A stretch of DNA of 64,000 nt from VRUE01 sp035605695 (GTDB lineage Bacteria; Actinomycetota; Thermoleophilia; Solirubrobacterales; 70-9). Made by a program: the position numbers and the translations under genes. The notes beneath the pieces were generated by a model. That model was not told the DNA's origin, searched no databases, and was given only the letters and a program-made list of their open reading frames with translations. The stretch spans positions 62,001-126,000 of the forward strand of contig DATNGZ010000019.1 in the NCBI GenBank assembly GCA_035605695.1, written 5' to 3'. Positions 54,001 to 62,400 of the stretch are shown here, in pieces. Numbering within the stretch: position 1 is the first letter of the stretch; each line of letters opens with the position of its first letter.

Positions 54001-54184
54001 TCAGCCCGTCGATCGCTTCGTGATGGTGCTCAACGGCGGCAAGCGGGGGCTGCTCACCAACTCCTCAAACATCTGCGCCTCACCCCCCGAAGCGACCGTC
54101 AAAGCGCTCGGGCAGACCAACCTGGGGGCGAGCTTTACGACCGTGCTGCGCGGGCAGTGCAAGGGGAAGGGCAGGAGCAAATGA
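51011..54184 (+). CDS. Giant secreted protein with Fn3-like domain and four Cys modules (operon gene 4)
   Basis: 1057 aa; ATG 51011 overlaps the gene 3 stop and gives a clean signal peptide (MTAVLAALLFASASAQA). An Fn3-like domain at 25-115 (GLNPNTTYFYRLVATNSSGT) replaces the DUF11-like domain of gene 2. Four modules start near residues 186, 445, 673 and 901 (MPPGLIVNP, LPPGVSVNP, LPEGITGKL, LPHSEF), matching the order of those in gene 2. Both end with LRSS.NKLPDLV and GGK.GLL.NS.N.C. A duplication of a four-module ancestor is clear; the N-terminal domain was swapped. Confidence 0.84.
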   Translation: MRGLGAMTAVLAALLFASASAQAAAPVLGPVSATNIQGVSALLKGTVDPEGLPTGYLFEYATASNFAGAAKTVSSAAGSGTELRPARVAIAGLNPNTTYFYRLVATNSSGTTTGISASFKTTKGFGFLPGTQGFTARASADGGAPATRSGEHPYQLGFTIGLSQGGEFEDQPGAVFSDGDVRDLSIEMPPGLIVNPNALDKCTLAQFHTPRASSFETSRSGEGCPERSQVGTVEVKTSLDGGKARRFGLFNLEPAPGVPAQLGASPFGAPIVLDVDLDANPDGSYVLSLQATGIPQSLDLHGLDFELWGTPWAASHNGERGNCLNEAEPNFPWAKCSVGEPVTRPPAAYVTLPAACSGPLFFTATASSWQQPAQVSAQALNRTSAGAQAEMSCKSLVFTPKPLGQLNDTKASSPSGYSFRLTEDLANLINPDQFTHPPVRKAIVSLPPGVSVNPSVGAGLGVCSAAQYAAESAFSPQGANCPNTSKLGDFEVKTPLFDGRFEGAIYLAAPYDNPFNTLVSVYLVARLPERGLLIKLAGRVDPDPGTGNLLASFDGLPQLPYTDLDLTFRTGQRAFLVTPPACGPATSQIEMTPWALAFSPGHSGAAPFAPAHAATSTQITTGIGGGPCPAGTPPFNPAVVAGGVNSNVNSYTPYFIHITRQDTEQELTSYALTLPEGITGKLAGIPFCPEAAIAAARSKSGVAEERSPSCPAASEVGHVQTGYGVGDSLTYTNGKIYLAGPYNGQPLSVVVINPATVGPFDLGVVVIRSAFSVNEHTAQLQIDKSASDRIPHILGGIPLHLRDVRIYMDRYQFTHNPSSCAAGNLISNLSGAGADFASGADDSTATQTRHFQLLNCLTLGFKPKLGIRLRGPTRRGAYPQLRATFAARGQGDTNLKEIQVSLPHSEFLAQNHIKAICTRAQFKAERCPPASVYGSATAFTPLFDEPLKGNVYLRSSANKLPDLVASLRSGAIRIVVEGSIGPTKQGGISALFKNLPDQPVDRFVMVLNGGKRGLLTNSSNICASPPEATVKALGQTNLGASFTTVLRGQCKGKGRSK

Positions 54185-56067
54185 GAAGAAGAGGAGCGAT
54201 GAAGGCGCTCGGCGAGCGCGATGCACGTACATTGCTGGCGGCGCTCTGCGCTTCGGTGATAGCCCTCTCCTTCACTGCGGGCGCCCAGGGCGCCACCGAT
54301 CCGCTCTTCGTCTTCACACCCCTCGCCCCGCCGCCGCCATCCCCGGCCCTGCCGCCCCCGACCGGCTCCCTGAGCGGCCCCTGCGGCCTCGCCGTGGACT
54401 CGGGCGGCAGCTACTACGTCTCTGACTACTACCACCACACCGTCGACATCTTCAGCTCCGGCAACGTTTACTCCAACCAGCTGGCAAACGAGGATCCTCA
54501 AGACGGCCCCTGCGGCCTAGCCCTCGACGCCACCAACCGCCTCTACGTCAACAACTACCACCGCAACGTGGTCCGCTTCAATGCCGCACCGTCTTTCGGG
54601 GCAGGCAGCGTGATCGCCGGGTCCCCGCTTGACTCCTCCCATCCCACCGGCGTCGCCGTGGACCCGACCACCGGCAACGTTTTCGTCAACCAACGCACTT
54701 ACATCGCCGTCTATGACTCCTTGGGCAATCCCGTTTTTGATGGCGCCGAACCGCTTAAGCTCGGCCTCGGCAGTTTGGGCGATGGCTACGGGATCGCCCG
54801 TTCCCAGTTCGCGGGAACCCTGGGGCGCCTCTACGTCCCCGACGCCGCCACCAACACGGTCAAGGTCTATGACCCACTGGTGAGCAAAACCAACCCGGTG
54901 GCCGAGATCAAAGACCCCTTCAACAAAGCCTTCTCGAGCCTGCGCGACTCCGCCGTCGCCGTGGACCGCGTAAGTGGCGACGTCTACTTCTCCGATGACG
55001 TCCAGCCCACCTATACCGAGCGCCCGCAAGCCACCATCTATATCTACAGCTCCACAAACACCTACAAAGGCCACCTCAAATACAATGTCATCAACGCCCG
55101 CCCAGCGGGCCTTGCCGTCGACAACTCAACCAGCCCCACCACCCAGGGCCGCGTCTACGTCACCTCGGGCAACACCGACAAAGCCTCGATCTATGCCTAC
55201 GGCCCGGGCTCGGGCACCACGGCGAGCCCCTTGCCGCCGCTTGGCTCGGGGCTGTCGGCGCCGGGTGGCAGCGCGGCCACCACCACCGAGGCAAGCGCAG
55301 GGCCGGGCACGCCGCCTTCCCCTGCCGCAGGGTCTACCGCCTCCACCTCCACGGTGACCCAAGAAGAAAACCTCCGCGTCTCGGTCGACGGCAAGCTCAG
55401 CCCCAAAAAGCTGCCCAGGGAAGGATCGGCGCCGATCTCGGTCACCGTCGGCTGGCAGATCGCCACCACTGACGGCAGCCCGCCCCCGCGGCTGAAGGAG
55501 CTGGGGATCGAAATCAACCGCGAGGGCCACTTCGACTACACCGGCCTGCCGGTCTGCCCGCTGGCAAAGATCCAGCCCGCCACCACGCAGCGGGCGCTCT
55601 CCAACTGCAAAAGCGCTCTGGTCGGCCAGGGCAGCTTCTCGGCCGAAATCGCGCTCAAAGGACAAGAAGGCGAAAGCTATGCGACCTCCGGGCGCCTTTT
55701 GGTCTTCAACGGCGAAGCCAAAGGCAAGCCGGTCCTCTTCGCCCAGATCTACGCCGCCCATCCCTTCGCCACCTCCTTCGTGATCACCTTCGCGGTCTCA
55801 AAGATCAAAAAAGGCGCCTACGGCACCGCCCTCACCACCACCCTGCCCAAGGCGCTGCGCAGCTGGGGCAACCTGACCGCGATCAAGATGAAGCTCTCGC
55901 GCCGCTACGGCTTCGAGGGCAAACGCCACAGCTACCTCTCGGCCGGCTGTCCTGCGCCGAAAGGCTTTGCGCTTGCCTCCTTCAGGTTGGCGCGGACAGC
56001 CTTCTCCTTCAACGGGGGCAAGGAGCTGGAGAGCACGGTGGCGGGGGACTGCCGGGTACGGGGGTAG
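54181..56067 (+). CDS. Secreted NHL-repeat protein with a C-terminal Cys domain (operon gene 5)
   Basis: 628 aa, ATG overlapping the gene 4 stop; an internal ATG at 54199 with GAGGAG just upstream is an alternative. Signal peptide about 18-38 (LLAALCASVIALSFTAGA). NHL-type repeats at 55-350 (GPCGLAVDSGGSYYVSDYYHHTVDIF, GVAVDPTTGNVFVNQ). A Pro/Ser/Thr/Gly linker follows (about 352-405). The C-terminal domain (LKELGIEINREGHFDYTGLPVC, ALSNCKSALVGQGSF, YLSAGCPAPKGFALASF) has paired cysteines and resembles a diverged single module of genes 2 and 4. No basic tail. Last gene of the operon. Confidence 0.83.
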   Translation: MRRRGAMKALGERDARTLLAALCASVIALSFTAGAQGATDPLFVFTPLAPPPPSPALPPPTGSLSGPCGLAVDSGGSYYVSDYYHHTVDIFSSGNVYSNQLANEDPQDGPCGLALDATNRLYVNNYHRNVVRFNAAPSFGAGSVIAGSPLDSSHPTGVAVDPTTGNVFVNQRTYIAVYDSLGNPVFDGAEPLKLGLGSLGDGYGIARSQFAGTLGRLYVPDAATNTVKVYDPLVSKTNPVAEIKDPFNKAFSSLRDSAVAVDRVSGDVYFSDDVQPTYTERPQATIYIYSSTNTYKGHLKYNVINARPAGLAVDNSTSPTTQGRVYVTSGNTDKASIYAYGPGSGTTASPLPPLGSGLSAPGGSAATTTEASAGPGTPPSPAAGSTASTSTVTQEENLRVSVDGKLSPKKLPREGSAPISVTVGWQIATTDGSPPPRLKELGIEINREGHFDYTGLPVCPLAKIQPATTQRALSNCKSALVGQGSFSAEIALKGQEGESYATSGRLLVFNGEAKGKPVLFAQIYAAHPFATSFVITFAVSKIKKGAYGTALTTTLPKALRSWGNLTAIKMKLSRRYGFEGKRHSYLSAGCPAPKGFALASFRLARTAFSFNGGKELESTVAGDCRVRG

Positions 56068-56114
56068 AAAGGAAGATCGCACTCTACGCTTCCGGGTACA
56101 TCATAGGTTCTTTA

Positions 56115-56131
56115 GGAACGGCGTCTATCCT
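56115..56131 (+). promoter_or_regulatory. GGAACG-N5-TATCCT promoter motif of the TetR gene
   Basis: GGAACG (56115-56120), five bases, TATCCT (56126-56131), then six bases to the ATG. This matches the arrangement at 39341-39357 in both sequence and spacing. Confidence 0.55.
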
Positions 56132-56137
56132 ATCTCT

Positions 56138-56743
56138 ATGAGTGAGGCCCGGGAGAACCTGGTACGCCGGCTTCCGCCTGGCCCGCACGGGATTCCTCCC
56201 GAACTGGTCGAGCGCAACCAGCGCGAACGCCTGATCGCGGCGATGGCCGAGGTCAGCAGCGAGTGTGGGTACGCGGAGTCCACCGTCGCAGAGATCTCCA
56301 AGCGCGCTGGTGTCTCCACCGCCAGTTTCTACCGCCAGTTCAAGGATCGTCGCGCGTGCATGCTGGTCAGCTTCGAGGAGCTGTTCGGACGGCTGCTGGG
56401 GGAGGTCGAGGGCGCCTGCAATGGAGAGATGGAGCGGGAGGCGAAGGTGCGGGCGGGAGTTGGGACCGCCGCGGTCCTGCTGGCGGCCGATCCTCCGACC
56501 GCACGGTTGTTGACCGTGGAGATCGTCGCGGTCGGATTGGAGGGAGTGCGGCTCCAGCACGACGCGATCGAGCAGCTTGCGACTCGACTGCGAGAGGCGC
56601 ATGAGCACGGTGCTGCCCTGGCGAAGCTTCCGAGCGCCGAGTGGACCGTGGTCGTTGCGATGGTCGCGCTGGTATCCAGACGGACTGCCGAAGGAGAGAG
56701 CGCGAGCGTGGCAGAGCTCGAAGCGATCTGCAAGCACCTCTGA
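56138..56743 (+). CDS. TetR/AcrR-family transcriptional regulator downstream of the secreted-protein operon
   Basis: 201 aa. Arm LPPGPHGIPPELVERNQRERLIAAMA is the same type as in the 36-41 kb cluster. HTH: GYAESTVAEISKRAGVSTASFYRQFKDRRACM. The ligand domain is shorter than in the cluster and lacks the PYLG tail. ATG 56138 is 6 nt after TATCCT, predicting a leaderless mRNA. Together with the cluster it brackets the operon with regulators on both sides. Confidence 0.92.
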   Translation: MSEARENLVRRLPPGPHGIPPELVERNQRERLIAAMAEVSSECGYAESTVAEISKRAGVSTASFYRQFKDRRACMLVSFEELFGRLLGEVEGACNGEMEREAKVRAGVGTAAVLLAADPPTARLLTVEIVAVGLEGVRLQHDAIEQLATRLREAHEHGAALAKLPSAEWTVVVAMVALVSRRTAEGESASVAELEAICKHL

Positions 56744-56764
56744 CGGTCGCAGTTCCGACTTGAT

Positions 56765-56796
56765 TATGTTCGGCTCTTGTACGAACATACGTTCGT
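56765..56796 (+). promoter_or_regulatory. SOS (LexA) box at the imuB start
   Basis: ACGAACATACGTTCGT (56781-56796) is a perfect palindrome and contains CGAAC-N4-GTTCG, the actinobacterial/Gram-positive LexA box. It ends at the base before the imuB ATG. TATGTT at 56765-56770 is a plausible -10, so LexA would sit over the transcription start. Confidence 0.75.
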
Positions 56797-57810
56797 ATGG
56801 AAGTCGCTTGTGTCCTGATCCCTGAGTCTGGCCTGGCCGATCCGGTCGAGGCCGGCGAGCTGACCGAGCGACTGCTGCGCCGACTGGAGAGGATCGGCGC
56901 GGCGGTCGAGTCGGAGCGGCCCGGGGAGGCGTTCTTCGTCCTCGATGGATTGCGTGGAATCCATGGGAGGGAGAGTGCCGGGGTGCTGGCGGCGGCGCGG
57001 CGGGCGGCGAAGATCGAGGTGCGGATCGGGGTTGCGCCCACCCGCTTCGCCGCCCACGCCGCCGCGCAACGGGAGGCGATCGTCCCGCCGCACGCCGCAA
57101 GCGACTTCCTGGCAGGTCTCCCCGTCTCGACGCTTGCCGGCAGGCTTGAGCTGCCGGCGCGCGAGGCGGGGAGCCTGATCGAGACGCTGCGGCGGTTGGG
57201 GATCGAGAGGCTGGGCGATCTGGCGGCGCTCCCGGCCGATCGGGTCTCCGACCGCTTCGGCTCCCCGGGCCTGCTGGCGCGGCGCCTGGCTCGCGGTGAG
57301 GATTCGCCGCTGCGGCCGCGGCGCCCATACGAGGAGCTGGCCGAGGAAGTCGCCTTGCCGGAAGGTGCCGCCGGCGGTCAGCTCGAGCGCGCTCTGGAGT
57401 TGCTGGTCGACCGGCTGCTCGCGGCGCCCCAGCGCAAGGGACGGACCGTGCTGGGCCTGCGCCTCGGCGCCCTGCTCAGCGGCGGCGGCAGCTGGAGCGT
57501 CGACCAGGGCCTGGGGCGGCCGAGCGCCTCGGCGCGCATCCTGCGCTCGGTCCTGGCGCCGCGACTGGAGGCGCTGCCCGGGCCGGCCTCGGCCCTGCGC
57601 CTGCGCGCGCTTGGCCTCGGCCCGCCCGTCGGCGACCAGCTGGAGCTCTCGGTCCGCGGCGAAGAGTCGCGCCGTCGCCGCCTCGGCGACGCGGTGCGTG
57701 AGGTTCGTGCCGCGCAGGGGGCGGAGTCCCTGCTCGAGGTCCTCCCGCTCGACTCCGCCTCGCGCTTCCCTGAGCGCTGGGCGGTTCTCACGCCAAGTCC
57801 GGACCGATGA
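56797..57810 (+). CDS. imuB: ImuB-like Y-family polymerase homologue, catalytically inactive
   Basis: 337 aa. MEVACVLIPESGLADPV opens a Y-family palm, but the metal-binding DxD and SIDE-type residues are absent (VLDGLRGIHG instead), as in ImuB, which serves as an adaptor linking DnaE2 to the sliding clamp. RIGVAPTRFAAHAAAQ and LRRLGIERLGDLAALPADRVSDRFG are the fingers/thumb and HhH-like regions. It is shorter than the roughly 500-aa ImuB of other actinobacteria and no clear clamp-binding motif is seen. SOS control is predicted from the LexA box. No imuA is next to it. Stop overlaps the next gene. Confidence 0.82.
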   Translation: MEVACVLIPESGLADPVEAGELTERLLRRLERIGAAVESERPGEAFFVLDGLRGIHGRESAGVLAAARRAAKIEVRIGVAPTRFAAHAAAQREAIVPPHAASDFLAGLPVSTLAGRLELPAREAGSLIETLRRLGIERLGDLAALPADRVSDRFGSPGLLARRLARGEDSPLRPRRPYEELAEEVALPEGAAGGQLERALELLVDRLLAAPQRKGRTVLGLRLGALLSGGGSWSVDQGLGRPSASARILRSVLAPRLEALPGPASALRLRALGLGPPVGDQLELSVRGEESRRRRLGDAVREVRAAQGAESLLEVLPLDSASRFPERWAVLTPSPDR

Positions 57811-58055
57811 CTCCCGGCTTGCGGCGGCTGTACGTGCCTCGACCGGTGACGGTCGAGGCCGACTCCGCGGGAAAGCCCGCCTCGGTCGACGGGATCACGG
57901 TCGAGGCGGTGCGGGAGGAGTGGGTGGCCGAAGATCGCTGGTGGACGCCGCACCCGCTGGCTCGCCACTGCTTCGAGCTGGTCCTCGCCGACGGGCGCAA
58001 TCTCGTTGTCTTCCGCAGCATTGTCAGCAGGCGTTGGTATCGGCAGCGGGGCTGA
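57807..58055 (+). CDS. DUF6504-type small protein
   Basis: 82 aa, ATG overlapping the imuB stop. VRRPVTVE-type strand (YVPRPVTVEADSAGKPASV), VEAVREEWVAEDRWW and a C-terminal GRNLVVFR...WYRQRG. Small proteins of this kind commonly follow imuB in actinobacteria, so it is likely a third mutasome component. The role is not established to my knowledge. Predicted to be SOS-induced with imuB. Confidence 0.8.
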   Translation: MTPGLRRLYVPRPVTVEADSAGKPASVDGITVEAVREEWVAEDRWWTPHPLARHCFELVLADGRNLVVFRSIVSRRWYRQRG

Positions 58056-58084
58056 TGACGGTGGCGACGACGCAGCGTGTGCCT

Positions 58085-59365
58085 TCAGGGGCCAAGAAGC
58101 GCCGCGGGAACGACGGCAATCCCATCTGGGCGTCGGTAGGCCTCAGGTCCGGTGGTGACGATCACGGCGTCCAGCAGCTCATCGCCGATCCGCTCGGCGA
58201 GCCAGTGGAGATGGCGCGTGTCGTCGCCGCCGACGTCGCGCGCGAGCTTGACCTCGATTGCGACGACGCGACCGTCGGCACGCTCGACGATCAGGTCAAC
58301 CTCCTGCTGTCCACCCGCCGTGCGCAGGTGCTTGACCACCGCCTCTGCCGATTGGGCGTAGGTGCGAACCGAAAGAGTCACGAGCGACTCGAAGAGGGCG
58401 CCGAGGAGTGTTCCGTCACGGGGGACGGGGGGGCCGACGGTTTGTCCTTCGAGCAGAGTCTCCGCATCGACGCCGAGCAGCCGTGCGGCAAGGGCGGGGT
58501 CCGCGAGCTGGTGCTTTGGTGGCGAGGAAAGGCGGGAGAGTCGATTGCGGGACGGCGACCACGCTTCCACGGGGTCGAGGATCCACAGCCGTTCCAGCAC
58601 GTCGCGGTAAGGGATCGTCGTCGACTTTGCCGGCTTGTCCCCATAGCCGGCGGTGGCGGCGTCGCGAATCTTCTCGAACGAGGTAGCGGTCGAGGAGGCC
58701 GCGGCGTAGGCGGTCAGCCAGCGGCGGAGCGTCGCCGGATCGCGGAGGCGGTGACCCAACTCCTCGAAGTCCCGATCGACGATACGGGTCAGGTAGCCAT
58801 CCAGCTGACCGCGCAGCCCGCGACCGGAGAGGGACCGCAAGCCGGGGAAGCCGGAGGAGATTATCTCGCCCACGTAGTCCTCCAGGCTGGTGGGACAGGC
58901 TCCGGAGATCTTCGGTCCCCCTCCCTTCAGAAGATCCGTGAGGGAGACGGTGGGTGTGGAGAGACCGCGCTCGGACAGGGCAAGGGGCCGCATGCGGAGG
59001 CTGAGGATGCGACCAGCGCCAGAATGAGACCCCGCCGCAACGGGCCGCGAAGATCCGGTCAGCAGGAACCTGCCAGGCGAGGCGCCGGCATCGACCGCAC
59101 GCCGGACGAGGTCCCAGGTCTCTGGCACGTATTGCCACTCGTCGATCAAGATTGGCGGCGGGCCCTCGAGCAACCGCGCCGGATCCGCCACCGCGATGCT
59201 GCGCTGACCCGGATCGTCCAGTTCCCGGACGCTTTTGGCTCTCTGGCTGGCCGTCGCGGTCTTGCCGACCCCCTTTGCTCCTTCCAGCGCAATGACGGAT
59301 ACCGCACGCATCAACTCGTCGAGCTCCACATCGACGACGCGAGCTCGGTAGCTCCGCTTAGCCAT
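58085..59365 (-). CDS. AAA ATPase with C-terminal DUF4143 domain
   Basis: 426 aa. Walker A is EGAKGVGKTATASQRA, Walker B-like ILIDEWQYVPETWDLVRRAVD, sensor FLLTGSSRPV. The C-terminal DUF4143 domain ends in a nuclease-like QQEVDLIVERADGRVVAIEVKLARD (an E...D..I...G..V.IEVK pattern shared with PD-(D/E)XK folds). Members of this family are frequent orphan, mobile or defence-associated genes of uncertain role. It lies antisense between the imuB pair and dnaE2, so it looks like an insertion into a mutasome operon. TAGCCT (minus, 59373-59378) is 7 nt before the ATG. Confidence 0.87.
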   Translation of the reverse strand: MAKRSYRARVVDVELDELMRAVSVIALEGAKGVGKTATASQRAKSVRELDDPGQRSIAVADPARLLEGPPPILIDEWQYVPETWDLVRRAVDAGASPGRFLLTGSSRPVAAGSHSGAGRILSLRMRPLALSERGLSTPTVSLTDLLKGGGPKISGACPTSLEDYVGEIISSGFPGLRSLSGRGLRGQLDGYLTRIVDRDFEELGHRLRDPATLRRWLTAYAAASSTATSFEKIRDAATAGYGDKPAKSTTIPYRDVLERLWILDPVEAWSPSRNRLSRLSSPPKHQLADPALAARLLGVDAETLLEGQTVGPPVPRDGTLLGALFESLVTLSVRTYAQSAEAVVKHLRTAGGQQEVDLIVERADGRVVAIEVKLARDVGGDDTRHLHWLAERIGDELLDAVIVTTGPEAYRRPDGIAVVPAALLGP

Positions 59366-59460
59366 ACGTTAGAGGCTACCGTTTCGCAGCCAATAACGCT
59401 ACCGTTATGCATACGTTCTCCCTATCGTTATGCGGGCTGCGCGCCAGCCTTCTTTTCACG
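59366..59460. promoter_or_regulatory. Divergent promoter region of the ATPase and dnaE2
   Basis: On the minus strand ACGGTAGC occurs twice as a direct repeat. ATAACG pairs with CGTTAT around CTAC near 59392-59407. TATCGT near 59427 may be the dnaE2 -10. No GAAC-N4-GTTC box is present, so LexA control of dnaE2 is not visible here. Confidence 0.4.
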
Positions 59461-62400
59461 ATGAGGGGGGAGAACGAATACGTCGAGCTGCACGCTCACT
59501 CAGCCTTCTCCTTTCTCGACGGGGCCTCGACGCCGGCTGAGCTGGCGGCGGTGGCGGCGGAGCTGGGCTACCCGGCGTTCGCCTTGACCGACCACGACGG
59601 GATCTGGGGCTCTATGGAGTTCGTCGACGCTTGCAGGGGACTCCCGATCCGGGTGATCACCGGTGCCGAGATCACCGTTGGGCACGCCCACCTCACGCTC
59701 CTGGTCGAAGACACGACCGGCTACCGCAACCTCTGTCGCCTGCTCACCGCCGCCCACTCTCGCACGCGCGAGGGCCCGCGGCGCAGCGCCCGGCAACCGT
59801 CGGTGACCCTCGAGCAGGTGGAGGAGCACGCCGGGGGGCTGGTCTGCCTCTCGGGGTGCGCGGGCGCGGGGATGCTTGCCGCCGCCTGGGAGCGGGGTGA
59901 CGCGGCGGGAGGTGCGGAGGCCGCCCGCGGCCTACTCGGGGCCTTCGGGCGGGACCGCTTCCGGATCGAGCTGCAGCGGCCCTACTGGCGGCGAGACCGC
60001 AGCCGCAACCGCTGGCTTGCGGGGCTCGCCGAGCGGCTGGGGGTCCCCACCGTCGCCACCGGCAATGTTCACTCTCACACCAAGCGCCGCGCGCACCTGC
60101 AGGATGCCTTTGTCGCGGTGCGCCTCGGGATGACGCTGGAGGAGTCCGAGCCACGCCGGCGAGGCAACTCGAGCTCGGCGCTGGCTTCGCCGGCGGCGAT
60201 GGTGGAGCGCTTCGCCGAGCACCCCGATGCCGTCGCCGAGACGCTGCGGCTGGCCGAGCGGCTGCAGTTCGACCTCGGCAGCGAACTCGGCTACCGCTAC
60301 CCGCGCGAAGAGGAGCCCGGGGTAGATCGCAAGCTGGCGGAGGTCTGCCGGGCGCGGCTGGTCGAGCGCTATGCAGAGAACTCCCCCAACCGCCACGAGG
60401 CCGGGGAGCGGCTGGATGACGAGCTGAAGACGATCCGCGCCCTCGGCCTCTCGGGCTTCTTCCTCCTGCACCGCGACCTGCTGGAGCTGGCGCGCGAGGT
60501 CGCGCTCGAGGTGCGCGGCCCGGAGTCGGCGCGATCTGTTCTGCCCCCGGGGCGCGGGCGTGGCTCCAGCGTCAGCTCGATCGTCTGCTACCTCACCGGC
60601 CTCTCCCACATCGACCCGGTCAAGGGCAAACTCTTCTCCAGCCGCTTCCTCAATGAGGAGGTCGGGAAATGGGACAGGGAGGCGGCGATGCCTGACATCG
60701 ACCTCGACTTCCCGCGCGATATTCGCGAGGTGCTGATCCCGCGCGTGCACGAGCGTTACGGGGCCGACCACTCGGCCTTGGTCGCCGCCTTTCCTACCTA
60801 CCGTCCGCGCGGCGCCGTGCGCGACCTCGGCAAGGCGCTGGGGATACCGCCGCATGAGATCGAGAAGGTGGCGGGGATGGTCGGCTTCCACGAGCGCAGC
60901 GGTGAGATCGAGAAGGACGTCGCCGCGGCGATCGGCAAGGAGCGAGCGGCCTCGCCGCGCTGGCGGGCGCTGCTCTCGCTCTGCCCCGAGGCGATGGGCC
61001 TGCCCCGCCACGCCTCCCAGCATTCCGGCGGCATGGTGATCTCGACCCGGCCGCTGATCGACGTCTGCCCGGTTGTGCCGGCGGCGATGGAGGGGCGGCA
61101 GATCATCCAGTGGGACAAGGACTCCTGCGGCGATGCCGGCTTCCTCAAGATCGACCTGCTGGGGCTGGGGATGCTCTCCGCGGTCGAGCGCTGCGTCGAC
61201 GAAGTCGGGCGGACACGGGGCAAGCCGCTCGACCTCTCGCGCATCGCGCTCGATGATCGCGAGACCTTCGAGTCGATCCGCGCCGCCGAGACCACCGGCG
61301 TCTTCCAGATCGAGAGCCGCGCCCAGATGCAGATGCTGCCCCGCACCCTGCCCCGGGACATCGACGACCTCACGGTGCAGGTGGCGCTGGTCCGCCCCGG
61401 TCCGATCCAGGGCGGCGCCGTCCACCCATATATAGAGCGGCGCAAGCGGCTGCGCGAGGACCCCGGCTTCGAGATCCCCTATGAGCACCCGCTGCTGGAG
61501 GCGGTGCTGAAAGACACCCTCGGCACGATCGTCTTCCAGGAGCAGGTGATCGAGGTGGCGAAGGCGATGGGCGGCTTCAGCTCCGCGCGGGCGGAGAGCC
61601 TGCGCCGAGCGATGAGCCGCAAGCGCTCCGAGGAGGCGATGCGCAGCCACCACGAGGCTTTCATCGCCGGCGCGGGGGAGCAGGGGGTGACGGAAGCGAC
61701 CGCGGAGCGCGTCTGGGCGCAGATCAAGGGCTTCTCCGGCTTCGGCTTCCCCAAGGCGCACTCGGCCGCCTTCGGCCTGCTCGCCTACCAGTCGGCCTGG
61801 CTGCGCATCCACCGCGCACCCGAGTTCCTCTGCGCGCTGCTCAACGAGCAGCCGATGGGCTTCTACCCGCCCGATGCCTTGGTCCACGAGGCGCAGCGCC
61901 GCGGCGTCCGCATCATCGGCCCCGATGCCAACCACAGCCGCGTGCCCTGCCACGTCGAGCGGCTTCGCGGCGGGCTTGCGGTGCGGGTCGGCCTCGGCTA
62001 CGTGAAGGGGGTGCGGGAGGAGGAGATGGGGAGCCTGGTCGGTGAGCGCGAGCGCAGCGGCGATTACGCCGGGATCGCCGACCTCGCTTCGCGCTCGGGA
62101 GCGGGACGCGACGGCCTCGAGCGGCTCGCCTGGGCCGGCGCCCTCGACGATCTGGTCGGCCGATGGGCCGAAAACGTGACATATAGACACGTTTCAGGCC
62201 CATCGGTGGCGCTGCCGGGACGACGGGAGGCGCTTTGGGAGGCTGGGGGCGCCGGGACGGGCGTGCGGCATGGGGAAGACGTGCAGATGGCGCTGCCGTT
62301 GGAGCCGCCGCGGGCGCCTGAGCTGGCGCCGCTCGACGAGTGGCAGCGGGCGATCGCCGACTACCGCTCGATCGGGATGACCCTCGACGAGCACCCGATG

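Noticed and set aside
56797..57810. imuB as a pseudogene because it is short and lacks catalytic residues
   Set aside because: Loss of the polymerase acids is normal for ImuB, the frame is intact, it has an SOS box and it is coupled to the next gene.
59932..62190. 752-codon open frame on the minus strand
   Set aside because: Complement of dnaE2; composition is that of a reverse-frame shadow and it shows no recognisable domain.
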